Below, one piece after another: positions 38,955 through 53,122 of a DNA stretch of 64,000 nucleotides. The notes under the pieces are model-generated. The model was not told where the DNA came from. It saw only the letters and a list, made by a program, of their open reading frames with translations, and did not search any database. Position 1 is the first letter of the stretch. Every line of letters starts with the position of its first letter. Both the position numbers and the translations under genes were made by a program. Source of the stretch: Acidobacteriota bacterium. Lineage in GTDB: Bacteria > Acidobacteriota > Blastocatellia > RBC074. The stretch spans positions 62,001 through 126,000 of the forward strand of contig JADJXM010000012.1 of NCBI GenBank assembly GCA_016715865.1, in the 5' to 3' direction.

Positions 38955-38986
38955 AAGGCCGCAGGGCAAAAACTTCCTGCGGCCTT
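38955..38986 (-). terminator. Terminator after the anti-sigma gene
   Basis: An 11-bp perfect stem (aaggccgcagg / cctgcggcctt) with a 10-base loop, between the anti-sigma stop (39010) and the HtrA-like start. It is the only clear end signal of the sigma operon. Confidence 0.6.
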
Positions 38987-39009
38987 GAGATGTTCCCGCT
39001 TCTGCCGAT

Positions 39010-39713
39010 TCAGATCGACGGAACGAAAGAGGCGTTCTTTGCCAGGTTCGCGGCCGGAGCCTCGGCGCCGATCAACGTGGTTCGTGTCGATGCCGCAATG
39101 ATCTGACCTCGCTCACGGTTATAGACTCGCAGCGTGTCGCTGTTGTTGGCCAGAGCGTCCGGCAGGCTTGCCTTAACCCGTTCAACCTCGACCGGGGGCA
39201 CAGCCCGCACTGCACTTCGAGCACTGGACCTCGGCGTCACTGCCGACGGCGTTCCAGCCATGATAGTCTCTGATTTCGTCTCGGGAATCGCTGTCTCGAT
39301 GACGGTCGTGATCTTCTCCGGCGCTGCATTCATTGTTGCCACATCCTGAGCCGGCGCCACGATCTCTTCAGTCCGGTCGACATAAAGCGTCGTCAGTGTG
39401 ACGGCAGGGCAAGTGTCGCCACCGCCGAGGCAGCCTGCCCCCACGAGAAGGACTTCGACCAGAATGCTTCGATCGTCGCCATCACTCCGCGCGGCTCTGC
39501 CTGCGCTCTGGCGATCCTCGCCCGCAACCTGAAATCGAAATCGGCCGGGGCCTCGACCCGAGGCTGGGCGCTCAGTAATGAAAGAAGGGCAGTGGTTTGA
39601 TCAGCATAACGGCTGCAATCCGTGCAGGTGCCTGTGTGCGACTTCACCTCGTGGCTCATCGGCGCCCGCTTCGACATCGTATCGATTGCCGCTCGAATGT
39701 CTTGACACTTCAT
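39010..39713 (-). CDS. Anti-sigma factor with zinc-finger (ZAS) motif, one frameshift
   Basis: A protein of about 233 residues, read across one frame change near 39415. The N-terminal cytoplasmic domain has the ZAS zinc motif (KSHTGTCTDC, H-x3-C-x2-C, about 26-35) that binds ECF sigma factors. A membrane segment spans the frame break (GQAASAVATLA then AVTLTTLYV). A Ser/Thr/Ala-rich periplasmic tail closes the protein (VATMNAAPEKITTVIETAIP). It sits 81 bases downstream of the ECF sigma gene on the same strand, the usual pair arrangement. The frame break is probably a sequence error, since both halves are conserved in kind. Confidence 0.82.
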
Positions 39714-39724
39714 CTTTTTATCTC

Positions 39725-39790
39725 CACTCAGTTATCTAAAATCCAATATCTAAAAAATCCAATATCTGAAAAGTCCAAAAAAACAATATC
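39725..39790. repeat. Short direct repeats between sigma and anti-sigma genes
   Basis: Three imperfect copies of ccaatatctaaaa-like words in tandem. There is no facing complementary arm, so this is a single-arm relative of the word-repeat family. Confidence 0.6.
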
Positions 39791-39794
39791 TACT

Positions 39795-40790
<996 letters not shown>

Positions 40791-41263
40791 CTAAAATCGC
40801 TCTCGACAGATGAGGTATCGTCAACTGAGCGGCCTCGCAAATGGTTGGGGCACGAACCGTTTTCCGAGCGATAAAAGAACAATCTCAAGCCCTTGCACGC
40901 TCCCTTAACCAAATAGTTCCATTTATTTACCGGTTTTTTTCTTTTCCGGGCTTTTTAATCTTTGTGCCCTGTCCATGGTGGACAATACCCCTTCCGGTCT
41001 TTAATTTTCGATGTAAAACTTTCTCGCCATCTTATCGATGTGTCAAAATTATACATCTATTTTAGTTTCGAGCGCCGTCGCCATCGAAACAACACTTAAA
41101 TATTATAACTCTACGACTCTCAATACTTGTGCTTTTTTTAGCGGATTCTATAATTGTGAAACAAGTATCAATGTTTGAGGAAACAGTATAGTCTGAGCGG
41201 GATCGAGTAATTTGGGCCTGCAAAGGGCGATAAGCGTGAAAACAATCAAGATCAGGAGGTCAT
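40791..41263. other. Divergent spacer between sigma gene and selenoprotein pair
   Basis: About 470 bases, AT-rich after 40900, without a credible gene. It should contain promoters for both sides; one plausible sigma-70 promoter is at 41127-41154. Confidence 0.6.
41127..41154 (+). promoter_or_regulatory. Putative promoter of the selenoprotein genes
   Basis: TTGTGC (41127-41132) and a perfect TATAAT (41149-41154) with a 16-base spacer, about 110 bases upstream of the peroxiredoxin ATG. It was read by eye only. Confidence 0.4.
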
Positions 41264-41728
41264 ATGAGTATTGAAGTAGGGGATATCGCTCCGGATTTCG
41301 AGTTGAAGAGCCACCTTGGAGGTGTCGTCAGACTCTCGGATTTCCGTGGGGCAAAGAATGTATTCATCGCGTTTTATCCGTTGGATTGGACGCCTGTCTG
41401 AACGGTTCAGATGCCGTCCTACGAAGCGGATTTAAGTCGCTTCGCGGACGCAGATACCCAGGTTCTGGGTATTTCAGTCGATTCGATCCCCAGCCATGTT
41501 GCCTGGGCGAAGAGCCTTGGCGGAATCACCTATCCGTTGCTTTCCGATTTCGAGCCCAAAGGTTCGGTTGCCAGATCATTTGGCGCGTATCGTGCAGCCG
41601 ATGGGATTACCGAACGAGCCCTTTTCGTGATTGATAAGGATGGAAAAGTCGCATACAGGGACATTCACGACATCGGCCAGCAACCGGACAATGAAATAAT
41701 TCATGATGTGATCCGTAAGCTTCCGTAA
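41264..41728 (+). CDS. Selenocysteine peroxiredoxin (in-frame TGA at residue 46)
   Basis: A 154-residue AhpC/TSA-fold peroxiredoxin that reduces hydroperoxides. The TGA at 41399-41401 falls exactly where the peroxidatic Cys belongs: LDWTPV-U-TVQMPSYEADL (the family has TPVC). The frame is open on both sides and the conserved C-terminal half follows (VLGISVDSIPSHVAWAKSLG, ERALFVIDKDGKV). The protein contains no cysteine at all, so it is a 1-Sec enzyme needing an outside reductant. AGGAGGT lies 3 bases before the ATG. A hairpin after the TGA resembles a bacterial SECIS. Related PrxU enzymes are known from glycine-reducing bacteria. Confidence 0.88.
41399..41444 (+). promoter_or_regulatory. Candidate bacterial SECIS element of the peroxiredoxin gene
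   Basis: The stem CGAAGCG (41422-41428) and CGCTTCG (41438-41444) encloses a 9-base loop that starts with G and contains GT. The loop begins 27 bases after the TGA. Size, distance and an early loop G fit the known bacterial SECIS pattern. Confidence 0.55.
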
Positions 41729-41819
41729 TGATACCGGCTGAATGTATGAGGATCGAGCGTCGCGTTGTGAAAGCAAAACGGCGCTCGATCTGACCGTATT
41801 TCATAAAACTGGAGGGCAT

Positions 41820-42509
41820 ATGGCGATCATTTCGAGGAAGTGCGTTCCGTTCACTCCGCTGGACAGGGAACTGGCGCGGTGCAGTGTAGCGCTGGTCACG
41901 GCGGCGGGTGTTCACCAGCGGGATCAGGATCCGTTCAATATCGCCGATGAACTGGGGGACCTGACGTATCGCGAGATCCGTGGCGATGTCGGTGTGTCCG
42001 AGCTGATGGTGACTCATCATCATTACGATCATACTGATGCCGATCAGGACATCAACGTCGTATTTCCGATCGATGCCCTTCGCTCGCTGGCGGCGGAGGG
42101 GCTGATCGGGGAGGCGGCGCGTGAACACATCGGCTACATGGGCTACACCATGCTGCTCAAACAGATGTACGAGGAGACCGCGCCGGCCATCGCCGAGCAT
42201 ATCGACAAGAAGGCGAAGGCGGATCTGGTCGTCCTGACCGGAGGCTGACCGAACGTCTGCCACCGCACGGTCGTCGCGGTACAACGGGAAATCGAGCTTC
42301 GCGGAATTCCGACGGTTCTCATCACCGTCAGCCCTGAGGTCTCGCGGCAGATGCGTCCGCCGAGGGCGATCTGTCCGAAGGACTTCAAAATCGGCAATTC
42401 GCTGGGAGGACCCGGAATGGCTGATCTGCACAGGAAAGTCCTGTGGGACGCCATCCAGCAGGTGGCCGGCCCCGCAAGACCGGGCGAGGTGATCGAAATT
42501 GAATACTGA
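41820..42509 (+). CDS. GrdB-like selenoprotein (in-frame TGA at residue 143)
   Basis: A 229-residue protein of the glycine/sarcosine/betaine reductase selenoprotein B family (short form). The TGA at 42246-42248 lies at VVLTGG-U-PNVCHRTVVAV, giving a U-x3-C pair (U143, C147). The frame continues for 86 conserved residues (RGIPTVLITVSPEVSRQMRP, FKIGNSLGGPGM). Family members use Sec and Cys for reductive chemistry; this short version's substrate is unknown. GGAGGG precedes the ATG. It lies 91 bases after the peroxiredoxin, probably co-transcribed, and could be its reductant. Repeat element 8 starts 4 bases after the stop. Confidence 0.85.
42246..42280 (+). promoter_or_regulatory. Candidate SECIS element of the GrdB-like gene
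   Basis: ACCGC (42262-42266) pairs with GCGGT (42276-42280) around a 9-base loop starting 19 bases after the TGA. An alternative GACCG/CGGTC pairing overlaps the TGA. The loop does not start with G, so the fit is weaker than for the peroxiredoxin. Confidence 0.35.
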
Positions 42510-42512
42510 ATC

Positions 42513-42661
<149 letters not shown>

Positions 42662-42727
42662 TATCGCATAATCACGCCGCTAAACCGACACATCTCAAAA
42701 TAAGAAACATCGATTCAATTTGGTCAT

Positions 42728-43947
<1,220 letters not shown>

Positions 43948-43954
43948 AAGGTCT

Positions 43955-44205
43955 TATCCACGAAGTTAAACATGCGCCTTCGGCACTCCATCCACCGAAG
44001 ATGAAAATGGCCTGTATTATCTCCGTGACCTCTGTGGCTCAGTGGTGAGATTAAACCACTGAGCCACAGAGATCACTGAGATAATACAGACCATTTTCAG
44101 AGCAGGGACACAAAGGCTGCACAAAGGAGATTCAGGATTCACCGGTTAAAAATGATTTAACGGTTTTTTATCTTCTTCGTGTTGACTTTGTGTCCCGTCG
44201 TGGAT
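43955..44205. repeat. Inverted word-repeat element 9 (CACAGAG type)
   Basis: A pair of about 44 bp (44002-44046, containing tgacctctgtggctcagtgg, and 44055-44098, its complement) is followed by a second pair built from gggacacaaagg (44104) and ctttgtgtccc (44185). No gene lies in 43948-44213. Confidence 0.8.
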
Positions 44206-44213
44206 GATTAAAG

Positions 44214-44453
44214 CTAACCGCCGATGATGCCGGCCATGCCACAGTTGAGGCATCGATAGAGCGTGCCGGCGCGTTCGGGAAAGACCTGGATGGTGGAGCG
44301 GCCGCAGACGTGTTCGGCCTGCACTTCGAAGAGCGTGTAATACTGGTCGTCGCCAATATTGGAGAGGGCGTCGAAGATGGACTGTTCGGCCATGGTGTTG
44401 CGGTCAACGGCGTTGAAGAAATCCCGTTCGTATTCCGAGTAATCTGTGCTCAT
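44214..44453 (-). CDS. Small Cys-containing protein of unknown function
   Basis: A 79-residue protein I do not recognise. The first half is acidic and helical (YERDFFNAVDRNTMAEQSIF). The second half is beta-like with three cysteines (EHVCGRST and YRCLNCGMAG), which may bind a metal. An optimal Shine-Dalgarno (ccaggaggaac) directly before the ATG shows that it is a real gene despite its size. It stands alone between two repeat elements. Confidence 0.7.
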   Translation of the reverse strand: MSTDYSEYERDFFNAVDRNTMAEQSIFDALSNIGDDQYYTLFEVQAEHVCGRSTIQVFPERAGTLYRCLNCGMAGIIGG

Positions 44454-44518
44454 GTTCCTCCTGGATGCTGATGGGCCTTTTATTCACGTTTATAGCCGTA
44501 ATTGAATATATTTAAAAT

Positions 44519-44623
44519 AGTTGAAAGTTGAAAGTTGAACTCACTGTGTTCAGTAAAATGTTACATGCGTATAGCAATTGTATTTCTGACTTTTAACTTT
44601 CAACTTTCAACTTTCAACTCATT
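44519..44623. repeat. Inverted word-repeat element 10 (GAAAGTT type)
   Basis: gttgaaagttgaaagttgaa on the left and tttcaactttcaactttcaa on the right, around about 50 bases. It lies between the small protein gene and the M20 peptidase stop. Confidence 0.8.
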
Positions 44624-45857
44624 ATTCGATTCCAGTCATTCCGAGGGCTGTCAGGAGGGCGCGTTTGTAGCCTAGTTCGAGGCCGGACGGGTCGAACCAT
44701 TCGGTGAGGCGGTGGGAGTCTTCGGATGTGCCGCCGACACCGATCGTTACGGCCTGGATGCCCATGCTGATGGGGATGTTGGAATCGGTCGATGCCCGAT
44801 TGAGGACGGGATTGATCCCGAGCGCATGGGAGGCCTCGACTGAGGTCCTGACGATGGCCGATTCGCGCGGAGTTTCGCCCGAAGGGCGATTGCCGATGAG
44901 GGAGATGCGTGAATCGAGCCGTTTTCCCGAGGCGGCGCGGATGGCGTTTTCGTCGCTCATGGCCAGATGGATCGATGAGATCAGAAAATCCTCCAGTCTC
45001 GACAATTCATATGCAGAGGCCGAGCGGAGGTCAACATCCATTGAGGCGTGTTGCGGGATGACGTTAACGGACTCTCCGCCTTCGATACATCCGATATTGT
45101 AAGATGTCCGCGGCTCGGTCGGGGCGGGATAATCCGCCAGCCGCGCGATGACGCGACCGAGCGCGTGAACAGGGTTGACGACTCCGAAATCCCCCCAGCT
45201 GTGACCACCCGGGCCGGTCAGCGAGATGCGATAGCGTTTTGAGCCGAGAGCCTGGTGAGTGATCCATTCGAGACCCGGTCCGTCGAATGAAATGAATGCC
45301 GAGATGCGTCCGGCCAGCCGGCCGTCGGTGAAGATGTGGCGCACTCCACGCAGGTCTCCTTCGCCTTCCTCTCCCACTGTAGCCACAAATGCGATCGATC
45401 CGCGCGGACGGATTTTGGCCGCGTTCAGTGCCTGAATCAGACCTACAATTGCAGCGAGCCCCGAACAGTCGTCGGCAATGCCGGGAGCGCAGAACCTCGA
45501 TCCGACCCGGCGCACGCGCACGTCCGTACCCTCCGGAAATACCGTGTCGAGGTGCGCCGACAGGACCAGCAGCGAGGTCTCGAGAGGGTTGCCGTAGATG
45601 CCGATGACATTGCCTTCCTGATCGGTATGCACATCCGCCAGCCCGAGTTCGCTGAATCGCGAGGCGAGGTGACGGGCGCGCTCCTGCTCCTTGAACGGCG
45701 GCGCGGGAATTTCGCAGATTCGCACCAGTTCCGAAAGAAAGGACCCGGTAGAGGAATCGATGAAGCGAAACGCCTCAGTCACCTCTGGTCTGGCCATGAG
45801 GTCGGTCAGCGGGCCCGCATGACCTCTTTCAAGCATTGATGTATACGATACTGGCAT
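44622..45857 (-). CDS. M20 family metallopeptidase
   Basis: A 411-residue zinc peptidase of the M20 (PepT/ArgE-like) family. The metal-binding and catalytic residues are visible: SAHLDTVFPEG (H, D), GIADDCSGLAAIVG (bridging D), TVGEEGEGDLRG (catalytic E-E) and a late His in SEDSHRLTEWF. The dimerisation lid lies in the middle (YRISLTGPGGHSWGDFG). Members cut dipeptides, tripeptides or acyl-amino acids; the substrate cannot be told. The gene is monocistronic. Confidence 0.92.
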   Translation of the reverse strand: MPVSYTSMLERGHAGPLTDLMARPEVTEAFRFIDSSTGSFLSELVRICEIPAPPFKEQERARHLASRFSELGLADVHTDQEGNVIGIYGNPLETSLLVLSAHLDTVFPEGTDVRVRRVGSRFCAPGIADDCSGLAAIVGLIQALNAAKIRPRGSIAFVATVGEEGEGDLRGVRHIFTDGRLAGRISAFISFDGPGLEWITHQALGSKRYRISLTGPGGHSWGDFGVVNPVHALGRVIARLADYPAPTEPRTSYNIGCIEGGESVNVIPQHASMDVDLRSASAYELSRLEDFLISSIHLAMSDENAIRAASGKRLDSRISLIGNRPSGETPRESAIVRTSVEASHALGINPVLNRASTDSNIPISMGIQAVTIGVGGTSEDSHRLTEWFDPSGLELGYKRALLTALGMTGIE

Positions 45858-46117
45858 GTGGTGGCTTCCTGGGTACGATAATTCGTCTCGATCGACAGAT
45901 GCGATTGTTCTCTCTCAGCGATAAAAATGCAAACCGAACTCCAGACTGCCGACCGGCTCAGAATGTCCATTATCTTGCGCCGGTGCTGGATTTGGTGTAG
46001 AAGTTGAATCGATAAGTCAACAATACAAAAGAGATATCCGTCTCATGCGAAGGCTTTGAATTTAAGGTTCTTCCAACTCCGACGAGGCGGAAGATGGAAG
46101 ATTGAGAAAGGACGCCA

Positions 46118-46714
<597 letters not shown>

Positions 46715-46733
46715 ACCGGAAGGGAGTCCGTTT

Positions 46734-47792
<1,059 letters not shown>

Positions 47793-47799
47793 GACTGAA

Positions 47800-48339
47800 A
47801 TGGCTGACTATCAGAACCAGAGTCGAATCGTGTACCTGAGCCTTATCGCACTGGCTGCCGCATGGCTGTTCAGTCTTGCGATCGCACCGCGGCTGATGGC
47901 GAATGGGCATCCTTTTCCGGCTGTCATTCTGTATCAGGGCTTTTCGGTTATCTGCCATCAGATGCCTGAGCGGTCATTTCATTATCACGCTCTGCCGTTC
48001 GCTGTTTGTGCCAGATGCACAGGAATTTACGCCGGTTTTCTGGCCGGGCTGCTTGTCTATCCGATGTGGCGAAACGTGAAAGAAACCGAACCCCCGCCGA
48101 GGTGGTGGCTGGTCGCCTCCGCGGTTCCGATGCTCATTGATTATTCTGGAGACCTGATCGGAATGTTCGCCAACACCCCTCTCACACGCGCCGCTACAGG
48201 CGGGCTTCTGGGGGCTATCGGAGCCTGGTTCATTTTGCCTGCGCTGGTTGATTTCTTCTCGCCGTCAGGTTTGCCGGATCGCCGACTGAGCCAACCATCT
48301 AACAATATTCATCGATATTTAGCCAAAAGGAGAAGCTGA
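47800..48339 (+). CDS. DUF2085 family membrane protein
   Basis: A 179-residue integral membrane protein with about five hydrophobic segments. The DUF2085 signature is clear: VICHQMPERSFHYH and FAVCARCTGIYAGFLAG (C-x2-C-T-G-I-Y), a likely metal- or haem-like motif at the membrane face. The function is unknown. The frame is open upstream inside glpX; the ATG at 47800, 8 bases after the glpX stop, is chosen. Its TGA abuts the next ATG directly. Confidence 0.85.
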   Translation: MADYQNQSRIVYLSLIALAAAWLFSLAIAPRLMANGHPFPAVILYQGFSVICHQMPERSFHYHALPFAVCARCTGIYAGFLAGLLVYPMWRNVKETEPPPRWWLVASAVPMLIDYSGDLIGMFANTPLTRAATGGLLGAIGAWFILPALVDFFSPSGLPDRRLSQPSNNIHRYLAKRRS

Positions 48340-48849
48340 ATGCCCGAGGTTGATTATAAGAAACCGGCCATCGTCGGAGGCTTGATCGTCGGTATCCTGT
48401 CCATCCTGCCATATATTAATCTGGCAAACTGTATTTTCTGTCTCTGGGCGATTGTCGGTGGGGTCGTAGCAGCCAGACTTCTGATCACACGCTCCGAGAC
48501 GCCGCTGGTCAGCAAGGACGGCGCATGGATTGGGCTTCTGGCGGGCATCATCGGCGGCGCTATCTTCTTCATCGTCATCGCCCCATTGACTTTATGGCAA
48601 ATGGACAGTGTTTTGCAGGCCCTCTCGACGGACACACGCATTCCGCCGGATATTCAGTCCTTTTACATGCAGGTCGCTCAAAGCCCGGCCCTTAAAATGA
48701 CCCTCTCGATCGGCGGCGTCTTCTTCGGCTCACTTCTCATTCTCGGATTTACTGTTATCGGCGGGATGATTGGCGTCTCTCTCTTTGAAAAGCGGAAGAT
48801 TCAGGCATGGACTCCCACGCCACCTGCTCCTTATGACCCGTCGGAGTGA
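48340..48849 (+). CDS. Small polytopic membrane protein
   Basis: A 169-residue protein with three or four hydrophobic segments (IVGGLIVGILSILPYINLAN, WIGLLAGIIGGAIFFIVIAP, GVFFGSLLILGFTVIGGMIG) and a proline-rich tail (TPTPPAPYDPSE). I do not recognise a named family with certainty. AAAAGGAGAA precedes its ATG, which follows the previous stop without a gap, so it is coupled to the DUF2085 gene. Confidence 0.75.
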   Translation: MPEVDYKKPAIVGGLIVGILSILPYINLANCIFCLWAIVGGVVAARLLITRSETPLVSKDGAWIGLLAGIIGGAIFFIVIAPLTLWQMDSVLQALSTDTRIPPDIQSFYMQVAQSPALKMTLSIGGVFFGSLLILGFTVIGGMIGVSLFEKRKIQAWTPTPPAPYDPSE

Positions 48850-49674
48850 CTATTTCCGGTCACACATTAAATTTTTTTTCTCAAACAATAGGTTTTATTC
48901 ATCCTTTAATTGAAAATTTACTTTCATCGATCGTCTTCCGGGACTATAATGCCCGGCGAAAGTGAAAAGTTGAAAGTTGAAAGTTAAAAGCCCTGAGAAG
49001 TCCAGGCAGATAGCAGGCAGATAGCAGGCAGATAGATTGAAACAGTAAAATTTCTTTCAACTTTTAACTCATTGCCCCGGATTGCTTCCTTGCCATACCT
49101 GTACCGAACCCTGAAAACAGGGGGAGGACATGGCGCCTTGATAAGCGCAAGATATTTGATGATTTGATATCATGTGACAGGTTGAAGAGAATCTGAGATT
49201 AATATGCGCTTCCCTGAGAGCACCCTCACGAGATTAGACCTGAGAACTCGGATTTGACCGGGGATCATTGAGTCTGATTTCACCTCAAAAATGCTGCTTC
49301 GGGGAGAGCGGGATCGACAATTGCGACAGTTCTAAACGCTGGCTTCGCCCCGAAACGCCGGTGTCCCCTGTAATAGATCTCAGAAAAATAAAGACCCCTG
49401 CGGCAAGCGATGATTATTGATCTTGTGTCGCCTAGAGGGTTAATTCTGACGGACGTGGAATGCGCTCCCAGGCTGATTAATTCATTGTGCCCAATGGCGT
49501 GTTGATCCGGTCAGATATGATCAAAAAGCGCGCGCTGAGAGACGCCGGCGGATGATAGATAAATACCGGCGATTGATAGACATGCGACGTGCGATGAGAG
49601 ACGAATTACACACACATTGATGCTGAATGCGGCATCCGGACTCCTCACTGGTCTGTAAACGCTCGGAAAAGACG
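48850..49674. other. Spacer with a repeat element and no gene
   Basis: About 825 bases. The element at 48960-49080 is the only clear structure. From 49081 on I see no credible gene, RNA or promoter of known type. Confidence 0.6.
48960..49080. repeat. Inverted word-repeat element 11
   Basis: gaaaagttgaaagttgaaag on the left, three copies of caggcagatag in the centre (49006-49036) and tttcaacttttaact on the right. Confidence 0.75.
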
Positions 49675-50907
<1,233 letters not shown>

Positions 50908-51120
50908 GCCACTCGATAACATCTCTGTGTACTTGAATGGTTTGGCGAAATAGGGCTATTATTCTGCTGCGTTAACGGTATTAGTAGATCTTGATACCCT
51001 GGCAATATATCCACTCCCCTCCTCTCAGGTGCAGATTCTGTTAACAGATGCGCATTCCTGATCCCTTAGAGTCCTTTCAGTGTTTGCGACCGTGGGGATA
51101 GAATTCGATTGGTCGGTGAC

Positions 51121-52032
51121 ATGATAATGGATCAGGATCCCATAAATGCCCTGACAGTCGATGTTGAAGACTATTATCAGGTTGAGTCTTTTACGGACGT
51201 CGTTCCGCGTGAGAAGTGGGCGGGGTGGGCGCCACGAATCGATCGAAATACTGATAAGATCCTCTCTCTTTTCGATGAAAGAGGAGTTTACGGGACATTC
51301 TTCATCCTCGGCTGGGTAGCCGAACGAAATCCACAGATTGTTCGTCGCATCGCCGATGCCGGCCACGAAATCGCCTGTCACAGTTATGGTCACCACCTGA
51401 TTCAGAACCAGACTCAAGCGGAGTTTCGCGCGGATTTGATTCGGGCTAAACGACTGATCGAAGATCAGTCAGGTCAGAGGGTTATCGGGTATCGAGCCCC
51501 GACATATTCGATCACGCCCAGGACGCTCTGGGCGCTGGATATATTGATTGAAGAGGGTTTTCAGTACGATTCTTCGATTTTTCCGATCTACCACGACCGA
51601 TATGGGATGCCCGGAGCGGAAAGATTCCCGCATCTGATTCGAACAGTATCAGGAGAGATAGTCGAGTTTCCACCATCGACTCTACGCCTGGCAGGGCAGA
51701 ATATCCCGCTCGCCGGTGGAGGCTATTTTCGGATCATGCCGTACAGGTTCTTCAGTTGGGGGGTGCGAAGGATCAATCGCACTGAACAGCAGTCGGCCAT
51801 TTTCATGGTTCATGCATGGGAGGTCGATGAGGACCAGCCCCGTATTTCCGGGACTTGGCTGAATGTCTGGCGCCATCGCAATAATCTGAGCCGGACCTTG
51901 CCTCGACTGCAACGGTTACTGTCGGATTTCAACTTCGCTCCAATGCGAGATCTGTTGCGACACCCGAAATGCTATTTCAAACAGCAGGGTGATTTGCACA
52001 CTCAGTATCCCGTCAGCGCGGTCATGGATTAA
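51121..52032 (+). CDS. Polysaccharide deacetylase, exosortase-A system type
   Basis: A protein of about 303 residues of the NodB/CE4 family, closest to the XrtA-system deacetylase (TIGR03006-like). ALTVDVEDYYQVESF at the start holds the catalytic Asp and is typical of this subgroup. ACHSYGHHLI gives the metal His, YRAPTYSITPRTLWAL follows, and the C-terminal DUF3473-like part contains AGGGYFRIMPYRFFSWGVRR and FMVHAWEVDEDQPRIS. It modifies exopolysaccharide amino sugars. It is the first gene of the cluster; the FemAB-like gene starts 1 base after its stop. Confidence 0.92.
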   Translation: MIMDQDPINALTVDVEDYYQVESFTDVVPREKWAGWAPRIDRNTDKILSLFDERGVYGTFFILGWVAERNPQIVRRIADAGHEIACHSYGHHLIQNQTQAEFRADLIRAKRLIEDQSGQRVIGYRAPTYSITPRTLWALDILIEEGFQYDSSIFPIYHDRYGMPGAERFPHLIRTVSGEIVEFPPSTLRLAGQNIPLAGGGYFRIMPYRFFSWGVRRINRTEQQSAIFMVHAWEVDEDQPRISGTWLNVWRHRNNLSRTLPRLQRLLSDFNFAPMRDLLRHPKCYFKQQGDLHTQYPVSAVMD

Positions 52033-52033
52033 T

Positions 52034-53116
52034 GTGATTCATCCCCAGCTCAATTCACAGGCATCGGACGCGGCGACTATCCGTCAATATTATCCCTCAG
52101 ACGCGGTGAGTCTGGATGCGCTGGTCGAGAGGTTGCCGGAATCGTCATTCTGCCATCTCAGCGGATGGATGAATGTCGTCGAATCGACCTGGGGGCATGA
52201 CAATTGCAGCCTTGTCGCCGAACGGAACGGGCGATTGACGGGCGTGCTGCCGTTGTTTCATCTGAAGAGCCGGATCTTCGGTTCACGCCTGCTGTCGACT
52301 CCGAATGCCGTTTACGGCGGGCCGGTGGCTGAGGATGACGCTTCAAAAAAGGCACTGGTTGAAACCGCCCTCGATCTGGCGAGAGAGTTGAAAGTTGATT
52401 TCGTGGAGCTCCGGGACGGCTTCGCCTGGGAAGGCAGTTCGGAGGCATTAGATCCTCAAAGGCAGGGCCTTTATGTCGCATTCGATCGATCATTGACCCC
52501 GAACGCAGGAGAGCTGATGGCAGGGTTTCCGCGTGACGTGCGCCGTATGATCCGCCTCGGGATTCGCGCCGGACTGAGTGTCGAACGCGGCGGGGTGGCT
52601 CTGCTGGATGCTTTTTACGGGATCTATGCCGCGAGCGTGCACAGGCTTGGCACACCTGTATTTTCACGGCGCCTTTTCGTCGAGTTCCTGCGCGAGTTCC
52701 CGAATGATTGCGATATCATGATCATCCGCCATAGCAATAAAGTTGCCGGCGCGGTTATGAATTTCTATTTTCGAGATACGGTAATGCCGTATTTCGGCGG
52801 GGCCGATCCGGTGTTTTACAGTTATGGCGTCAGCAATTTTATGTACTGGGCGCTCATGTCCGATGCGGCGGGGCGCGGATATCGGCGCTTCGATTTCGGA
52901 CGCAGCAAACGCGGCACCGGCGCATTCGAATTCAAACAAGGCTGGGGTATGAAGCCGCGCCCGCTGCCTTATCGGTTTTATTCGATCGACGGCCGCAGCG
53001 TTCCGGATCTAACCCCGCTCAATCCGCGATTCGAATTGTTGATCGAAATATGGAAGCGGCTGCCGGCGACTGCAACCAGGTTGGCGGGCCCACTGATAGT
53101 TCGGAATCTGCTCTGA
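52034..53116 (+). CDS. FemAB-like protein of the exosortase-A system
   Basis: A protein of about 360 residues with a GNAT-type FemAB fold, matching the XrtA/PEP-CTERM-associated FemAB group (TIGR03019-like). Signatures are SSFCHLSGWMNVVESTWGHD near the start, AGFPRDVRRMIRLGIRAGL in the middle, and RFDFGRSKRGTGAFEFKQGW near the C-terminus. It probably transfers an amino-acyl or acyl group during polysaccharide assembly. GTG at 52034 is the likely start; the frame is also open further upstream inside the deacetylase gene. Confidence 0.88.
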   Translation: MIHPQLNSQASDAATIRQYYPSDAVSLDALVERLPESSFCHLSGWMNVVESTWGHDNCSLVAERNGRLTGVLPLFHLKSRIFGSRLLSTPNAVYGGPVAEDDASKKALVETALDLARELKVDFVELRDGFAWEGSSEALDPQRQGLYVAFDRSLTPNAGELMAGFPRDVRRMIRLGIRAGLSVERGGVALLDAFYGIYAASVHRLGTPVFSRRLFVEFLREFPNDCDIMIIRHSNKVAGAVMNFYFRDTVMPYFGGADPVFYSYGVSNFMYWALMSDAAGRGYRRFDFGRSKRGTGAFEFKQGWGMKPRPLPYRFYSIDGRSVPDLTPLNPRFELLIEIWKRLPATATRLAGPLIVRNLL

Positions 53117-53122
53117 TCGATT

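Noticed and set aside
41264..41728. Peroxiredoxin as a pseudogene with a nonsense codon
   Set aside because: The TGA is at the catalytic Cys position and the frame and conservation continue; the neighbour shows the same pattern.
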